A stretch of 64,000 bases of DNA from Schistocerca nitens (Eukaryota > Arthropoda > Insecta > Orthoptera > Acrididae), in contig NC_064616.1 of the NCBI RefSeq assembly GCF_023898315.1, positions 534,955,102 to 535,019,101 of the forward strand, in the 5' to 3' direction. Positions 1-10,914 of the stretch are shown piece by piece. Position 1 is the stretch's first letter. Each line of letters begins with the position of its first letter. The translations under genes and the position numbers were made by a program. The notes under the pieces were generated by a model that searched no databases, was not told the DNA's origin, and saw only the letters and a program-made list of their open reading frames with translations.

Positions 1-545
1 ATCCCATTTTGAATAATGGTTTTATCTCAGCACATTTCAATACATTTGGAAAACATCCCTGAGCAAATGATTGACTCATAGTAACTGACAGTGGTTGTGA
101 AATGATATTATACATACTGTTGATTACATAAGTAGGTATTTCATCTCACCTAGATGTTGTTTTGTTTTTCATTTCATTTTTCACATCCCTTTGTATGATT
201 TTTTCAGTCTTTAAAAGATGCATTATAGTTGTTTTTGAAGTTATTAAATTTGCTTTGTCTTGATAGGCTGCCATATCTGCATTTGATTTTACTGTATTTA
301 TGAAGAATTCATTGAAACAATTTGACATCTGAACAGGGTTTATTATAATATCATATTGAAATCTAATTTCCAAAATTGCTTTACTTTTGACTTTGGCACC
401 TAATACTGACTGAAAAAAAGATCATGCTGCTTTTATCTTATTTCTATGTTTGATGATAAGTGTATTATTTGCCACTTTTAGCTCCACTACAACTTTCCTC
501 AATACTGCTTTACAGCATTTTATGTACATAAAATTTCATGGGGAC
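1..545 (-). pseudogene. Jockey/CR1-like LINE fragment: endonuclease-RT linker and start of RT
   Basis: Read on the minus strand, this stretch gives the spacer between endonuclease and reverse transcriptase (FNEFFINTVKS) and then the first RT blocks (DEIPTYVINSMYNIIS, then SQSFAQGCFPNVLK and IKPLFKMG). These line up with the same region of the LINE at 60114-62300 (CDGIPDKVM, ESFKMGVFPSKLK, IKPLYKN), so both belong to the same broad group but are different families. Two in-frame stops are visible: a TGA just before DEIPTYV near 150, and one in the linker near 430. The left end is cut by the window, so the rest of the RT lies outside. The right edge near 545 is set by where Gypsy-like sequence begins and is approximate. 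Confidence 0.7.
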
Positions 546-1515
546 CTGAACTGTCAGACCAAGTAAGCTGGAGATAGCTGCCATGAAACTTGAATCTATG
601 TATGATAAGGTAACAGGAGTGTTGAGGATGATATGTGTTGATTTCTGTCATCAATCTCCACCACCAGTTGAACATGCCAGGAAGAATGAACTCGACCAAC
701 TTGAACTTATGCCACAACTGTCAAATGATGTCCCAGCACCTGAACAATGTAGGTACAAGCAACTCCTCTGCCAAATACAATGTCCCACAGAAGAATTGAC
801 ATTTGGAGATCAACACCAGACAAAACACCAGTATGTTTCCACTGTGCATGCCTTGGGTACACTGTATATTGCTGCAGGGAAAGAAGATGAGTTTTTGCCA
901 ACTCCTGCATCTCAAGATATCAACCATTGCAACAGTTCTATTCATGTCAATCAGCTGCAGGTGACTGGTGACTATAGTCAACTTTGGTAATGAACATCAT
1001 CATCATACTGGACACGGTTGCTTTCCATCATATGTTGCCATAAGCCACTCGCCTAGCCACCAAATTCAGGAAAACTAAGTGAGGCAACCATCTATAAAGG
1101 AGAAGCCACCACAGATGAAAATTCTCCAAAGACAACAGTCACCAATATTTAAGGAAAGCCCACTGACATGAGCATCAATGGCCAATGTGTCCAAATACAA
1201 GTCAACTCAGGGTCTTCCCTTTCCGTAATGTTGGATGCTTATTGTTGCCAGCTAAAGAAGATTATGATCTGTGATGTGAAAGTTGTTGCACTGAAAGTCA
1301 CAAAATGGAAATATGCCCAGCTGACAGGAACCTCTATTGCACAATACACTACCAATGACATCAAACAGCCCTTTGAATTTGTCATTTTATCAGAACGTAA
1401 CAGAATTGGTATTTTCAAATAGGGATTGATGCACACATCATAAGCAGCCATAGACAGTGGAAGATCAGAGCCCATTATTGACAAAGCTATTTCAATAACC
1501 ATAACTATGAACCAC
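546..1515 (+). mobile_element. Ty3/Gypsy LTR retrotransposon fossil 1, left part (gag end and protease)
   Basis: This is the left part of a broken Ty3/Gypsy element. The visible parts are a gag zinc-knuckle-like stretch near 830-890 and a retropepsin-like stretch near 1170-1420 carrying the motif VNSGSSLSVM, which resembles VDSGASYSVV in the second Gypsy fossil at 27590. The right part resumes at 4324; the two halves are separated by RTE copy A. No LTR was recognised. It is clearly broken, with many breaks over its whole length, and is older than the RTE copy inserted in it. Confidence 0.6.
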
Positions 1516-1524
1516 AGATCTTCC

Positions 1525-4283
1525 TACTGATGGAGTGGCTTGCCTGTCTCAGCACAGATAGCCATACCATAGTCCAGCCACAATGGAGGGGTATCTGTGG
1601 AGAGACCCGACAAATGTGTTGTTCCTGAAGTGAGGCAGCAGTCTTTTCAGTAGTTGAAGGGGCCACAATCTGGATGATTGACTGATCTGGCCTTGTAACA
1701 TCAAACAAAATGGCCTTGCTCTGCTGGTTCAGCCAAGTGCCGAAAGCAAGGCGAACAACAGCCATAATTTTTCCCTGGGGCATGGAATGCTACAAAATGG
1801 TTAATTGATGATTATGTCCTCTTGGGTAACATATTGTGGATGTAAAATAGTCTCCCATTCTGATAACTGGACAGCGACTACTCGAGAGGACGTCATCATT
1901 AAGGGAAACATAACTGGCATCCCACAGATCGGAGTATGGAATGTTAGATCCCTTAATTGGGCAGGTAGGTTAGAAAATTTAAGAAGGAAAATGGACAGTT
2001 TGAAGTTAGATACAGTGGGAATTAGTAAAGTTCAGTGGCAGGAGGAAGAGGACTTTTACTCAGGTAAATACAAGTATATAAATATGGTGTCTGATATGGT
2101 TAATGTAGGAGTGGGTTTAATAATAAATAAGAAAATAGGAATACAGGTAAGCTAGTAGGACTGGCTACATTATTGTAGCCAAGATAGTCATGAAGCCCAC
2201 ACCAACCATAATAGTAAAAGTATATATGTCAACTAGCTCAGCAGATAATGAAAAGATTGCAGAAATGTATGATGAGATAAAAGAAGTTATTCAGAGAGTT
2301 AAGGGAGATAAAAATTTAATTGTGATGGGGGACTGGAATTTAATAGCAGGAAAAGGAAGAGAAGAAAAGAATAATAGTTGAATAAGGACTGGGGGAGAGG
2401 AATGAAAGAGGAAGTCATCTGATAGAATTTTGCACACTATATAATTTAGTCATTGTTAACCTGGTTTATGAATCATGTAAGAAAGTTGTATATGTGGAAG
2501 AGACCTGGAGACATTGGAAGGTTTCAGACTGATTATATAATGGTAATGCGTATCTCAGACTCAGATTTTAAATGGTAAGACATTTTCAGGGGTAGATTTG
2601 ATCTCTGACCACAATTTATTGATTGTGAACTGTAGATTAAAACTGAAGAAATTGCAGAAAGGTAGGAAATTAGTGAATCTCTGGAGAAAAGAGAAGCAGC
2701 TGTACGTATATCAAGGGAAAGCTGAATGTTGGGAGGAGTACATAGAAGGTCTACACAATGAAGTGGAACTTCAAGGCAATGTTATAGAAATGGAGGAGGG
2801 TGTACATGAAGATGGCATGGGAGATGAGATACTGTGAGAAAAATTTGACAGAGCACTGAAAGATCTGAATTGAAACAAGGACCCAGGAATAGATGACATT
2901 CAATCAGAACTACTGAGAGCCTTGGGCTAGCCAACCATGACAAAACTCTTCCAGGTGGTGTGCTAAGTGTATGAGACCAGTGAAATACCCTCAGACTTCA
3001 ATAAGAATGTAATAATTCCAATTCAAAAGAAAACAGTTCCTGACAGGTATGAAAATTACCAAACAATCATTTTAATAAGTCATGGTTGCAAAATACTAAC
3101 ACGAATTCTGTAGAAAAGAATGGAAAACCAGATAAAAGGCGACCTCAGGGAAGATCAGTTTGGATTCTCGAGAAATGTAGGAACATGCAAGGCAGTGCTG
3201 GCACTATGATTTATTTTAGAAGATAGGTAAATGAAAGTTAAACCTACATTTATAGCATTTGTAGATGTGGAGAGAGCTTTTGACAAAGTTGAATGGAATA
3301 CACTCTTGAAAATTCTGACAACAGCAGGGGTAAAATTTAGGGAGAAAAAGGTATTTACAATTTGTACAGAAACCATATGGCAGTTATGAGAGTCAAGGAG
3401 CATGAAAGAGAAGTATTGACAGAGAACAGAGAGAGACATGATTGTAGTCTACTCTTGATACTCTATCTGTGTACTGATTGAGCAAACACTAAAAGAAACC
3501 AAAGAAAAGTTTGGAGCAGAAATTAAAATTCACAAAGAAGAAATAAAAACTTTCAGGTTTTCCAGTGACATTATAATCCTTTTAAAGACAGCAAAGGACT
3601 TGGTAGAGCATTTGGACAGAATGGAGGGTGTCTCGAAAGGAGTATATAAGACGAACATCAACAAAAGAGAAGAAGGAATATGGAATGCAGTCAAATTAAA
3701 TCAGTGATGCTAAGGGAATTAAATTAGAAAATGAGACTCTTAAGGTAGCAGATGAGTTTTGCTATTTGGGCAGCAAAGTAACTGATGATGGATGAAGTAG
3801 AGAAGAAACAAAATGTAAACCGGCAATGGCAAGAGAAGCATTTCTAAAGAAGAGATATTTGTTAACATCAAAAATAGATTTTAGTGTTAGGAAGTCTTTT
3901 CAAACAATATTTGTCAAGAGTGAAGCAATGTACAGAAGTGAAACAGGAGCAGTAAATTTAGAATAGAAGCTTTTGAAATATGATGCTACAGAAGACTACT
4001 GAAGATTAGGTGGGTAGGTCACGTAACTAATGAGGAGATACTGAACAGAAATTTGTAGCACATCTTGATTAAAAGCGGTGATCGGTTGATAGGACACATT
4101 CTGAGACATTAAGGTATCACCAGTTTAGTATTGTGAGGGATAAAAGTCATAGAGACCAAGAGGTGAATACAGTAAGCAGATTCAGAAGGATGTAGGTTGC
4201 AGTAGTTATTCAGAGATGAAGAGGCTTACATAGGAGAGAGTAGCATTGAGACCTGCATCAAAGTAGTTTTCAGATTGGAGACC

Positions 4284-4314
<31 letters not shown>
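1525..4314 (+). mobile_element. RTE (BovB-like) LINE copy A, degenerate
   Basis: A non-LTR retrotransposon of the same family as copies B, C and D. It has the family 5' leader (1525-1804), an apurinic-type endonuclease (1805-2400: WNVRSLNWAGRLENLRRKM, GISKVQW, MGDWN), the SDHNLLIVNCRLKLKK segment near 2600, RT blocks (DQFGFSRNVGT, then FVDVERAFDKVEWN near 3160-3300) and the C-terminal region, ending in a (CAA)n tail at 4286-4314. The endonuclease-RT linker is much shorter than in copy C, and the frame is broken by many stops and frameshifts. Likely TSDs are AGATCTTCC (1516-1524) and AGATTCCCC (4315-4323), which differ at some positions. It sits inside Gypsy fossil 1, so it is younger than that element, but it is the most decayed of the four RTE copies. 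Confidence 0.85.
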
Positions 4315-4323
4315 AGATTCCCC

Positions 4324-5450
4324 TGGATGGTTATTTGCCGCTGGCAACACTTATCCATTAACAACACCCACATTGACATCAGTGTCACTGGTCCACTCCT
4401 GTGGATGTTGTGAATGCACATTGTGATTCTGTGTCCACTGGCAATGACTGAACAAAATCATGAAAAAAGATGTCTGTACATTGTCAAGCACTGATGACAC
4501 ACTAGACTGCTTGAAAGAAGCAAAGTATTCCCCAGCTATAGATAAGCAGACAGGTGACTAACAGAGGCTGATGAGGCTGACTGGGAGGAGATTGCCATCA
4601 TAAATCCTGACAGCCTCTGTGAGTTCAAAGTTATACCACTTGAATTGTGCAGTGTTTCAGCTACCATCAAGAATATGGTGGACAACTAGCTTTGAGACCT
4701 CAAATAAATGATGTGTGCTTGCTATCTGTATAATATTGTCATTTTTAAGACACTTGAAGCACATGTAAGCCATTTGACAACTTTGTTGGACTGTGTTCAG
4801 ACTGTAGGTCTCCACCTGAATCTGAAAAAGTGCCTCTTCATCTCCCAAAAAATAAAATTCTTGGGTACCTAGTGAATGGCAGTGGAGGGTGGGCTCAGTC
4901 CTGATCCAGAGAAAATAAGAGCAGTCTCAGATTTCCCAGCTCCATGGTGCATTCATGATGTGAGAAGTTTTCTTGGAATGTGCTCATACTGGTAGCAATT
5001 GATGAAGACTTCTGTACCAAGGCCCATCCCTTGCATGAACTACTGCTGGGAGATTACAAATTTTACAGGAATACAGTGCAAGAAAAATCTTTCCTTGTCC
5101 TTAAGAATGTGCTAACATCTTCTCCAGTTCTATCATTCTATGATGAGAATGGCCACAACAGAACTTCACACAGACACTAGCAGTTTTGGGATAGGATCAG
5201 TTCTATTGCAAATTCAGGAAGCCAGTGGAAAGGTGGTATCTTATACTTTATGAGTACTTTCCAAGTTTGATATTAACTACTCTACAACAAAAAAAAATGT
5301 ACCTTGCAGTTATTTGGGCCATCAACAAGTTCTGGCCATACGTATTTTGGAAAATTCTCACTACATTGATCAATGTCCATTCTCTACCTTGCCTGACTAC
5401 CCTTAAGGATCCATCTGGCTGGCTGGTGAGATGTTCACAGATTTAAAACT
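4324..5450 (+). mobile_element. Ty3/Gypsy LTR retrotransposon fossil 1, right part (RT and RNase H)
   Basis: This continues the Gypsy element interrupted by RTE copy A. Recognisable parts are the RT palm start (TLDCLKEAKYFPAIDKQTGD near 4500), the end of the RT (KCLFISQKIKFLGT near 4830) and the connection/RNase H region (SFLVLKNVLTSSPVLSFYDE near 5085, then MYLAVIWAINKFWPY near 5300). The integrase and 3' LTR are not seen, so it is a partial copy. It is broken in many places and looks old. The order of parts matches Gypsy fossil 2 at 25590-30232, which supports the family call. Confidence 0.7.
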
Positions 5451-6038
5451 TTTATTATGAAATAATGCAAAATGCTATGAACCTCACACCGGCATGACTG
5501 GATAACAACTGAATGCACAAATGCTCAGACACAAATACAGCTGCCGATTGTTGCTGCTGGCAAAAACGTAATGAATCGTCTGCTATTGTGCTGCCTTTCT
5601 TCGTTAGGAAGTAGGTGCATATATGTTACAGATTTTCAAGTGCAGTCCCACAGAATATTAAATAAAAATTTACCTACTGGATTGTCTAATAGTCAAAAAA
5701 TTATCTTATGTTTTTGAAATGAAATTCGTGTCATATTGGCTCAATCTGAGCTCTCTTGCATTGAGGTTACATCTAAGTTATGGTATATTGCTATGATGGA
5801 AAAGAACTGTGTACATTTAAGCCTGAGTAGTGAATAATTAGTCCTGAGTTTTGAAACAGATTATATTTTGCTGTATTTGAGGAAATGTATTTTGCATGGA
5901 ATGGTATGAAATACGTTTTATGGTTTTACCACACTTAGTTAAAAGAAATTTATACAAGCAAAATTTTAACATTTTTTGGGAACTTATTATTCCATTTATA
6001 AAATAGGATATGCAAATTTACTGCAACTGAGTGAAAAT
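5451..6038. other. AT-rich stretch, nothing recognised
   Basis: I see no coding signal, repeat end or RNA-like structure on either strand here. It lies between the end of Gypsy fossil 1 and the first direct-repeat copy. Confidence 0.5.
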
Positions 6039-6175
6039 ATTTTATATGGAAAGTGATCTGATGACACATTATATTTATGTACTATCTGAGCTTATTGTCA
6101 ATTATCTGATTAAATAATGACTGTTTCTGGAAATAATTATACTTACTTCATAAACTTTGCATTTTTAGGGAATAA
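6039..6175 (+). repeat. 137-bp direct repeat, left copy
   Basis: This is almost identical to 6998-7134; the few differences include GGAAAGTG versus AGAAAGAG near the start. Both copies begin with ATTTTATAT and end at TTTTTAGGGAAT. The right copy abuts the outer edge of a perfect inverted repeat, so the two structures probably share an origin. Confidence 0.9.
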
Positions 6176-6616
6176 TTATGCTATTTAGGAATAGGGTTAG
6201 CACACACAGGCTTGAAAATAGTTTTTGATGAGGTAATGACATGAGATATACTTTGAGTTCCTGCACTGCCTGGTTTGATGGAGCTGTATGTATGTTTTTT
6301 AGATGTATTTTGGAAACTATTGTGATGCATTTGCAAAGGGAGGAAGCCAGACGTGTTGGTTCACTATGTCATATTTAAGGTTTGTAGTCAGCATATGAAA
6401 ATAATAACTGTGGAAAAATGGGAGTGTTAGTAAGAATTTTATGAGTAGGGTGCATTGAGCTGAAATTTCAAACCTTAATGGCTTAAAACTATTGTGTCAA
6501 GTACATTTTCTTACAGATGAAGCTTAGAGAGAAGAGATTACTTTTTAGGCCATACATGTAATTTATGAAAATTGTAGTAGGCAGGAACTACGTAACATGT
6601 GAGCAATTTTATGAGC
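6176..6616. other. AT-rich spacer between direct repeat and palindrome
   Basis: No coding or element signal is seen. The short open frame that runs from here into the palindrome arm has no recognisable motif. Confidence 0.5.
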
Positions 6617-7002
6617 AAAATGGGATAATTTCAGAGATATGCTGGGGAGAGGTTGAAAATGTTGAACATATGCTGGATGGTTATAACTTGAAAATCAATA
6701 TACTATGGTCAGAATATTTGTGCAATGGTATATTGGAGAATTATGTTATAATATGGATGTTGACTATGCATGTTATTATGCTTTGTTAATGTTGGTATAT
6801 ATATATATATATACCAACATGTACCAACATTAACAAAGCATAATAACATGCATAGTCAACATCCATATTATAACATAATTCTCCAATATACCATTGCACA
6901 AATATTCTGACCATAGTATATTGATTTTCAAGTTATAACCATCCAGCATATGTTCAACATTTTCAACCTCTCCCCAGCATATCTCTGAAATTATCCCATT
7001 TT
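6617..7002. repeat. Perfect inverted repeat, 181-bp arms with a 24-bp (TA)-rich centre
   Basis: The left arm (6617-6797) and right arm (6822-7002) are exact reverse complements as far as I can read base by base. The centre contains a TA run and a short extra copy of ACCAACAT. There is no coding content, and no TSD or transposon end motif at the outer edges. The right arm overlaps the start of the second direct-repeat copy by a few bases (TTTT of ATTTTATAT), which suggests a junction made at microhomology. It could be a template-switch or fold-back duplication in the genome, or an assembly or sequencing artefact. Confidence 0.92.
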
Positions 7003-7128
7003 ATATAGAAAGAGATCTGATGACACATTATATTTATGTACTATCTGAGCTTATTGTCAATTATCTGATTAAATAATGACTGTTTCTGGAAATAATTATA
7101 CTTACTTCATAAAATTTGCATTTTTAGG

Positions 7129-7134
<6 letters not shown>
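6998..7134 (+). repeat. 137-bp direct repeat, right copy
   Basis: This is the partner of 6039-6175. It is joined on the left to the palindrome arm and on the right to the TA microsatellite. Confidence 0.9.

Positions 7135-7187
<53 letters not shown>
7135..7187. repeat. (TA)n microsatellite
   Basis: An uninterrupted TA dinucleotide run. It marks the left edge of the Penelope-associated repeat that follows, as a TA run also does at 55491-55556. Confidence 0.95.
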
Positions 7188-7191
<4 letters not shown>

Positions 7192-7311
7192 AGAGGGAAA
7201 CATTCCACGTGGGAAAAACATATCTAAAAACAAAGATGATGTGACTTACCAAACGAAAGCGCTGGCAGGTCGATAGACACACAAACAAACAAACATACAC
7301 ACAAAATTCAA

Positions 7312-7340
7312 GCTTTCGCAACAAACTGTTGCCTCATCAG
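7312..7340 (-). ncRNA. Hammerhead-ribozyme-like core in the Penelope-associated repeat
   Basis: On the minus strand the sequence reads CTGATGA, then a helix (GCAAC, loop, GTTGC), then GAAAGC. CUGAUGA - helix II - GAAA is the conserved catalytic core of hammerhead ribozymes, which Penelope-like elements are known to carry. I could not find convincing helices I and III or an NUH cleavage site by eye, so activity is not shown. The plus-strand copy at 56122-56150 has an identical core. Confidence 0.35.
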
Positions 7341-7551
7341 GAAAGAGGGAAGGAGAGGGAAAGACGAAAGGATGTGGGTTTTAAGGGAGAGGGTAAGGAG
7401 TCATTCCAATCCCGGGAGCGGAAAGACTTACCTTAGCTTAGGGGGAAAAATGGACGGGTATACACTCGCACACACACACATATCCATCCACACATATACA
7501 GACACAAGCAGACATATCATGTGTGTGTTTTTGCATTTATATATATATATA

Positions 7552-8969
7552 CTCCTGTAAATGGAAAAAAGAACACATTGACACCGGTGTGTCAGACCCA
7601 CCATACTTGCTCCGGACACTGCGAGAGGGCTGTACAAGCAATGATCACACGCACGGCACAGCGGACACACCAGAAACCGCGGTGTTGGCCGTCGAATGGC
7701 GCTAGCTGCGCAGCATTTGTGCACCGCCGCCATCAGTGTCAGCCAGTTTGCCGTGGCATACGGAGCTCCATCGCAGTCTTTAACACTGGTAGCATGCCGT
7801 GACAGCGTGGACGTGAACCGTATGTGCAGTTGACGGACTTTGAGCGAGGGCGTATAGTGGGCATGCAGGAGACTGGGTGGACGTACCGCCGAATTGCTGA
7901 ACACGTGGGGCATGAGGTCTCCACAGTACATCGATGTTGTCGCCAGTGGTCGGCGGAAGGTGCACGTGCCTGTCGACCTGGGACCGGACCACAGCGACGC
8001 ACGGATGCACGCCAAGACTGTAGGATCCTACGCAGTGCCGTAGGGGACCGCACCACCACTTCCCAGCAAATTAGGGACACTGTTGCTCCTGGGGTATCGG
8101 CGAGGACCATTCGCAACCGTCTCCATGAAGCTGGGCTACGGTCCCGCACACCGTTAGGCCGTCTTCTGCTCACGCCCCAACATCGTGCAGCCCGCCTCCA
8201 GTGGTGTCGCGACAGGCGTGAATGGAGGGACGAATGGAGACGTGTCGTCTTCAGCGATGAGAGTCGCTTCTGCCTTGGTGCCAATGATGGTCGTATGCGT
8301 GTTTGGCGCCGTGCAGGTGAGCGCCACAATCAGGACTGCATACGACCGAGGCACACAGGGCCAACACCCGGCATCATGGTGTGGGGAGCGATCTCCTACA
8401 CTGGCCGTACACCACTGGTGATCGTCGAGGGGACACTGAATAGTGCACAGTACATCCAAACCGCCATCGAACCCATCGTTCTACCATTCCTAGACCGGCA
8501 AGGGAACTTGCTGTTCCAACAGGACAATGCACGTCCGCATGTATCCCGTGCCACCCAACGTGCTCTAGAAGGTGTAAGTCAACTACCCTGGCCAGCAAGA
8601 TCTCCGGATCTGTTCCCCATTGAGCATGTTTGGGACTGGATCAAGCGTCGTCTCACGCGGTCTGCACGTCCGGCACGAACGCTGGTCCAAATGAGGCGCC
8701 AGGTGGAAATGGCATGGCAAGCCGTTCCACAGGACTACATCCAGCATCTCTATGATCGTCTCCATGGGAGAATAGCAGCCTGCATTGCTGCGAAAGGTGG
8801 ATATACACTGTACTAGTGCCGACATTGTGCATGCTCTGTTGCCTGTGTCTATGTGCCTGTGGTTCTGTCAGTGTGATCATGTGATGTATCTGACCCCAGG
8901 AATGTGTCAATTAAGTTTCCCCTTCCTGGGACAATGAATTCACGGTGTTCTTATTTCAATTTCCAGGAG
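7552..8969 (+). mobile_element. Tc1-like DNA transposon, complete length (1418 bp)
   Basis: The ends are inverted: CTCCTGTAAATGG.AAAAAGAACAC on the left and its near reverse complement GTGTTCTTATTTCAATTTCCAGGAG on the right, about 25 bp with a few mismatches. The left flank is TA (7550-7551) and the right flank is TG (8970-8971), consistent with a TA target duplication with one change. The insertion lies within the Penelope-associated repeat. The element is GC-rich compared with its AT-rich surroundings, which suggests a fairly recent arrival. It holds one transposase gene. Confidence 0.9.
7794..8816 (+). pseudogene. Tc1/mariner-superfamily transposase, full length but for one early stop
   Basis: The natural start appears to be the ATG at 7794, giving M-P-stop; the third codon is TGA (7800-7802), probably CGA in the ancestor. 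After it, one open frame runs to the TAG at 8814-8816, about 340 residues in all, the normal length. Order of parts: paired-like helix-turn-helix DNA-binding domain (RGRIVGMQETGWTYRRIAEH), second HTH-like region to about residue 110, then the DDE catalytic domain with VVFSDESRF (first D), FQQDNARPH (second D) and WPARSPDLFPIEHVWDWI (E). I count 32 residues between the second D and the E; 34 is usual for Tc1 relatives. No later ATG precedes the first HTH helix (the next codon resembling a start is GTG at 7824), so this copy is probably silent. Confidence 0.9.
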
Positions 8970-9075
8970 TGTGTGTGTTTGTGTGTCTATCAACATACCA
9001 ACGCTTTCATTTGGTAAGTTACATCATCTTTGTTTTTAGATATATTTTTCCCACGTGGAATGTTTCCCTCTAGTA

Positions 9076-9947
9076 ATTTTCTTCATCTTTTGATGAGACA
9101 TTGATAAGGTAAAGTTTATGTTGTAGTACGTTGAAGAACATGATGACTATGATGAGTTTGTATGCCTTAGGAACTTCATTCTGAATTGTGTTGTATGATC
9201 TTCAGGTCTGTCAGATAGCATTTGTTTGTATCAGAGAATATGAAGATGGTCTGCAATGTGCTACTCTGAGTCTGATGGCTATATGAAAAATATACATTGA
9301 TTACATCTGATAGGTTTGTGATAGAATATGTCTTAGGATAATAAAAACTGTAAAAAAATAAATACTGAAGATGGTTGGGCTAAAGTGATGTTTTTGAGTA
9401 GTATTTGGTGTTTGTTATAGCAAGTCTAGACTGTTTAAAACAGTTATGCATTAGGAGGAAACGGGGGTTGCTGAGGCTGACACAGAATCAGAAAATAGTT
9501 TCTGGAGTAGAAAAGGTGTGGGGGCACTGCAGTCCCTAATGCCATGTGAAAAGTTTTAGTGTCATGAAATAATTTTGTTTGAAGGTAATACTTTCGATGA
9601 AACATTACTATCCAGAAGCACATTCTGTCATTGGGATTTGGCACTGCTGTGGGATTAAACTTAGAATTTTTTTGCATTCATTGTATGAAATGTACTATAG
9701 TTGTCAGGATATTTTCCAGATTTTGGAAAGCAGATATTTAATGAAGGTCAGATTTTGTTATTTACTCATGGCGCCACTTTGAAACATTTGAAATGAAAAA
9801 GTTGTGTTAAATATAGTGAGTAACACTGGTCACATTATTCAGGCAAAATTATGTAAATGTCAGCTGTGTTCTTTCACTAATATTCATATTTTATATTTAC
9901 ATTTGCTTTTTCAAGATAAATGATTTAGCACCCTCTGGGGGACATGC
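9076..9947. other. AT-rich stretch, nothing recognised
   Basis: No coding, repeat-end or RNA signal is seen. A few short open frames have no motif and look like chance. Confidence 0.5.
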
Positions 9948-10423
9948 ATTTGATTTGATTTGATTTTAACAGGGAAGCTACAACAGCTTTGGTTAACCCA
10001 CCACTGCCCACACTGAAACTGAGTTTACTGTGTGGTATCATTCCCTGTATATCTAGTAAAGCCAAACAATGCCTGTAAAGCCAACCAATGCCTTAAAATG
10101 GTGCAAGGAGTCTATTTTACCAGTTCTTTGTTAGACACAATTTCTTCAGGTCTAGTTGTCCTGAAAATTCTGTCTCTCTTGCTCTCCAATGCAGTGCATT
10201 CAAAGATTAGGTGTGATGCCGTTTTTTCACTCCCATCACAGATCCTACATTTAGGGTCTTCTTCCATTGTAGCCAATGTATCTAGGTGTTTTTTTGAAAT
10301 TCCAATGCCCAGTCATCAGTCCAACCATGAGCTAAATCTCTTTCCTGTTCAAGCCCAGGATTTACAGAGCGTCTTTTAAAACGTGTTTGGCATCATTACC
10401 TTGCAATGTTTTTGTTTATAGAA

Positions 10424-10914
10424 CTAGGTCCAGTATTCTACGTGCTGCCTTCTGAGCCACTTCTGCGGTTCTAGTTTGGTCATAGCCTTTGTGATTGTCA
10501 GGACAGGTTCCAGTCTAATGAATGGAGTCTTTGCCCCCATCCTGGCCAATATGTCAGCTTGTTCATTGCCACTGACCTCTGAGTGGCTATGGTCCCACAC
10601 TAGGTTTACCCTGTCACTTCCCTCTAACTCCACCACAACCCTGTGACATTCTGCAACAATCTTAGACCTTGTTACAGGAGATAACAATGATTTCAGGGCT
10701 TCCTGGCTGTCTGAATAGCTGTAGATACTACGGTTCTTGTATCACCTATGCACATTCTCTTCCACACATGCCCTGATTGCAGTGATTTTGACTTGGAATA
10801 CCGAGGCCAGTTTTCTAGAGAGATTATGCCCTCCAGTCTTGGCTGAACCTCATACATCTCGGCCCCAGTACCTTGGTCTGATTTCGACCCATCAGTAAAC
10901 CAGACATCTCCCAT
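10424..10914 (-). pseudogene. RNase H domain of the LOA-type LINE
   Basis: The domain starts with VWFTDGSKSDQGTGAEMYE (first catalytic D in TDGS) and ends with VNLVWDHSHSEVSGNEQADILAR. The latter is the classic last RNase H motif, with H and D retained in SGNEQAD. It removes RNA from the cDNA hybrid in LINEs of the I, R1 and LOA groups. The two halves are in different frames, with the break near 10690. Confidence 0.8.

Larger units (their letters stand above)
7188..9075 (-). mobile_element. Penelope-associated repeat with inverted ends, split by a Tc1-like insertion
   Basis: The left end (7190-7290) contains AGAGGGAAACATTCCACG and the reverse complement of GGTAAGT..CTTTGTTTTTAG. The right end (8975-9075) carries the same block inverted, ending ACGTGGAATGTTTCCCTCT. 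The left body (7290-7550) is the reverse complement of 55960-56200, so the two loci share one family. The body is CA/GT-rich and has no coding sequence. A Tc1-like element at 7552-8969 interrupts it; without that insert the repeat would be about 470 bp. I assign it to Penelope-like elements by inference, from a hammerhead-like core and from similar ends near Penelope protein fragments elsewhere in the window. Confidence 0.65.

Noticed and set aside
4206-4421. Minus-strand open frame with a long Cys run
   Set aside because: The Cys run is just the reverse of the (CAA)n tail of RTE copy A read in one frame; there is no protein signal.
7076-7276. Open frame with an Ile-Tyr repeat
   Set aside because: Produced by the (TA)n microsatellite.
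7428-8329. Minus-strand open frames of nearly 200 codons across the Tc1 element
   Set aside because: They lie opposite the GC-rich transposase gene, have Arg/Ser-rich composition with no motif, and cross the element end. The real gene is on the plus strand.
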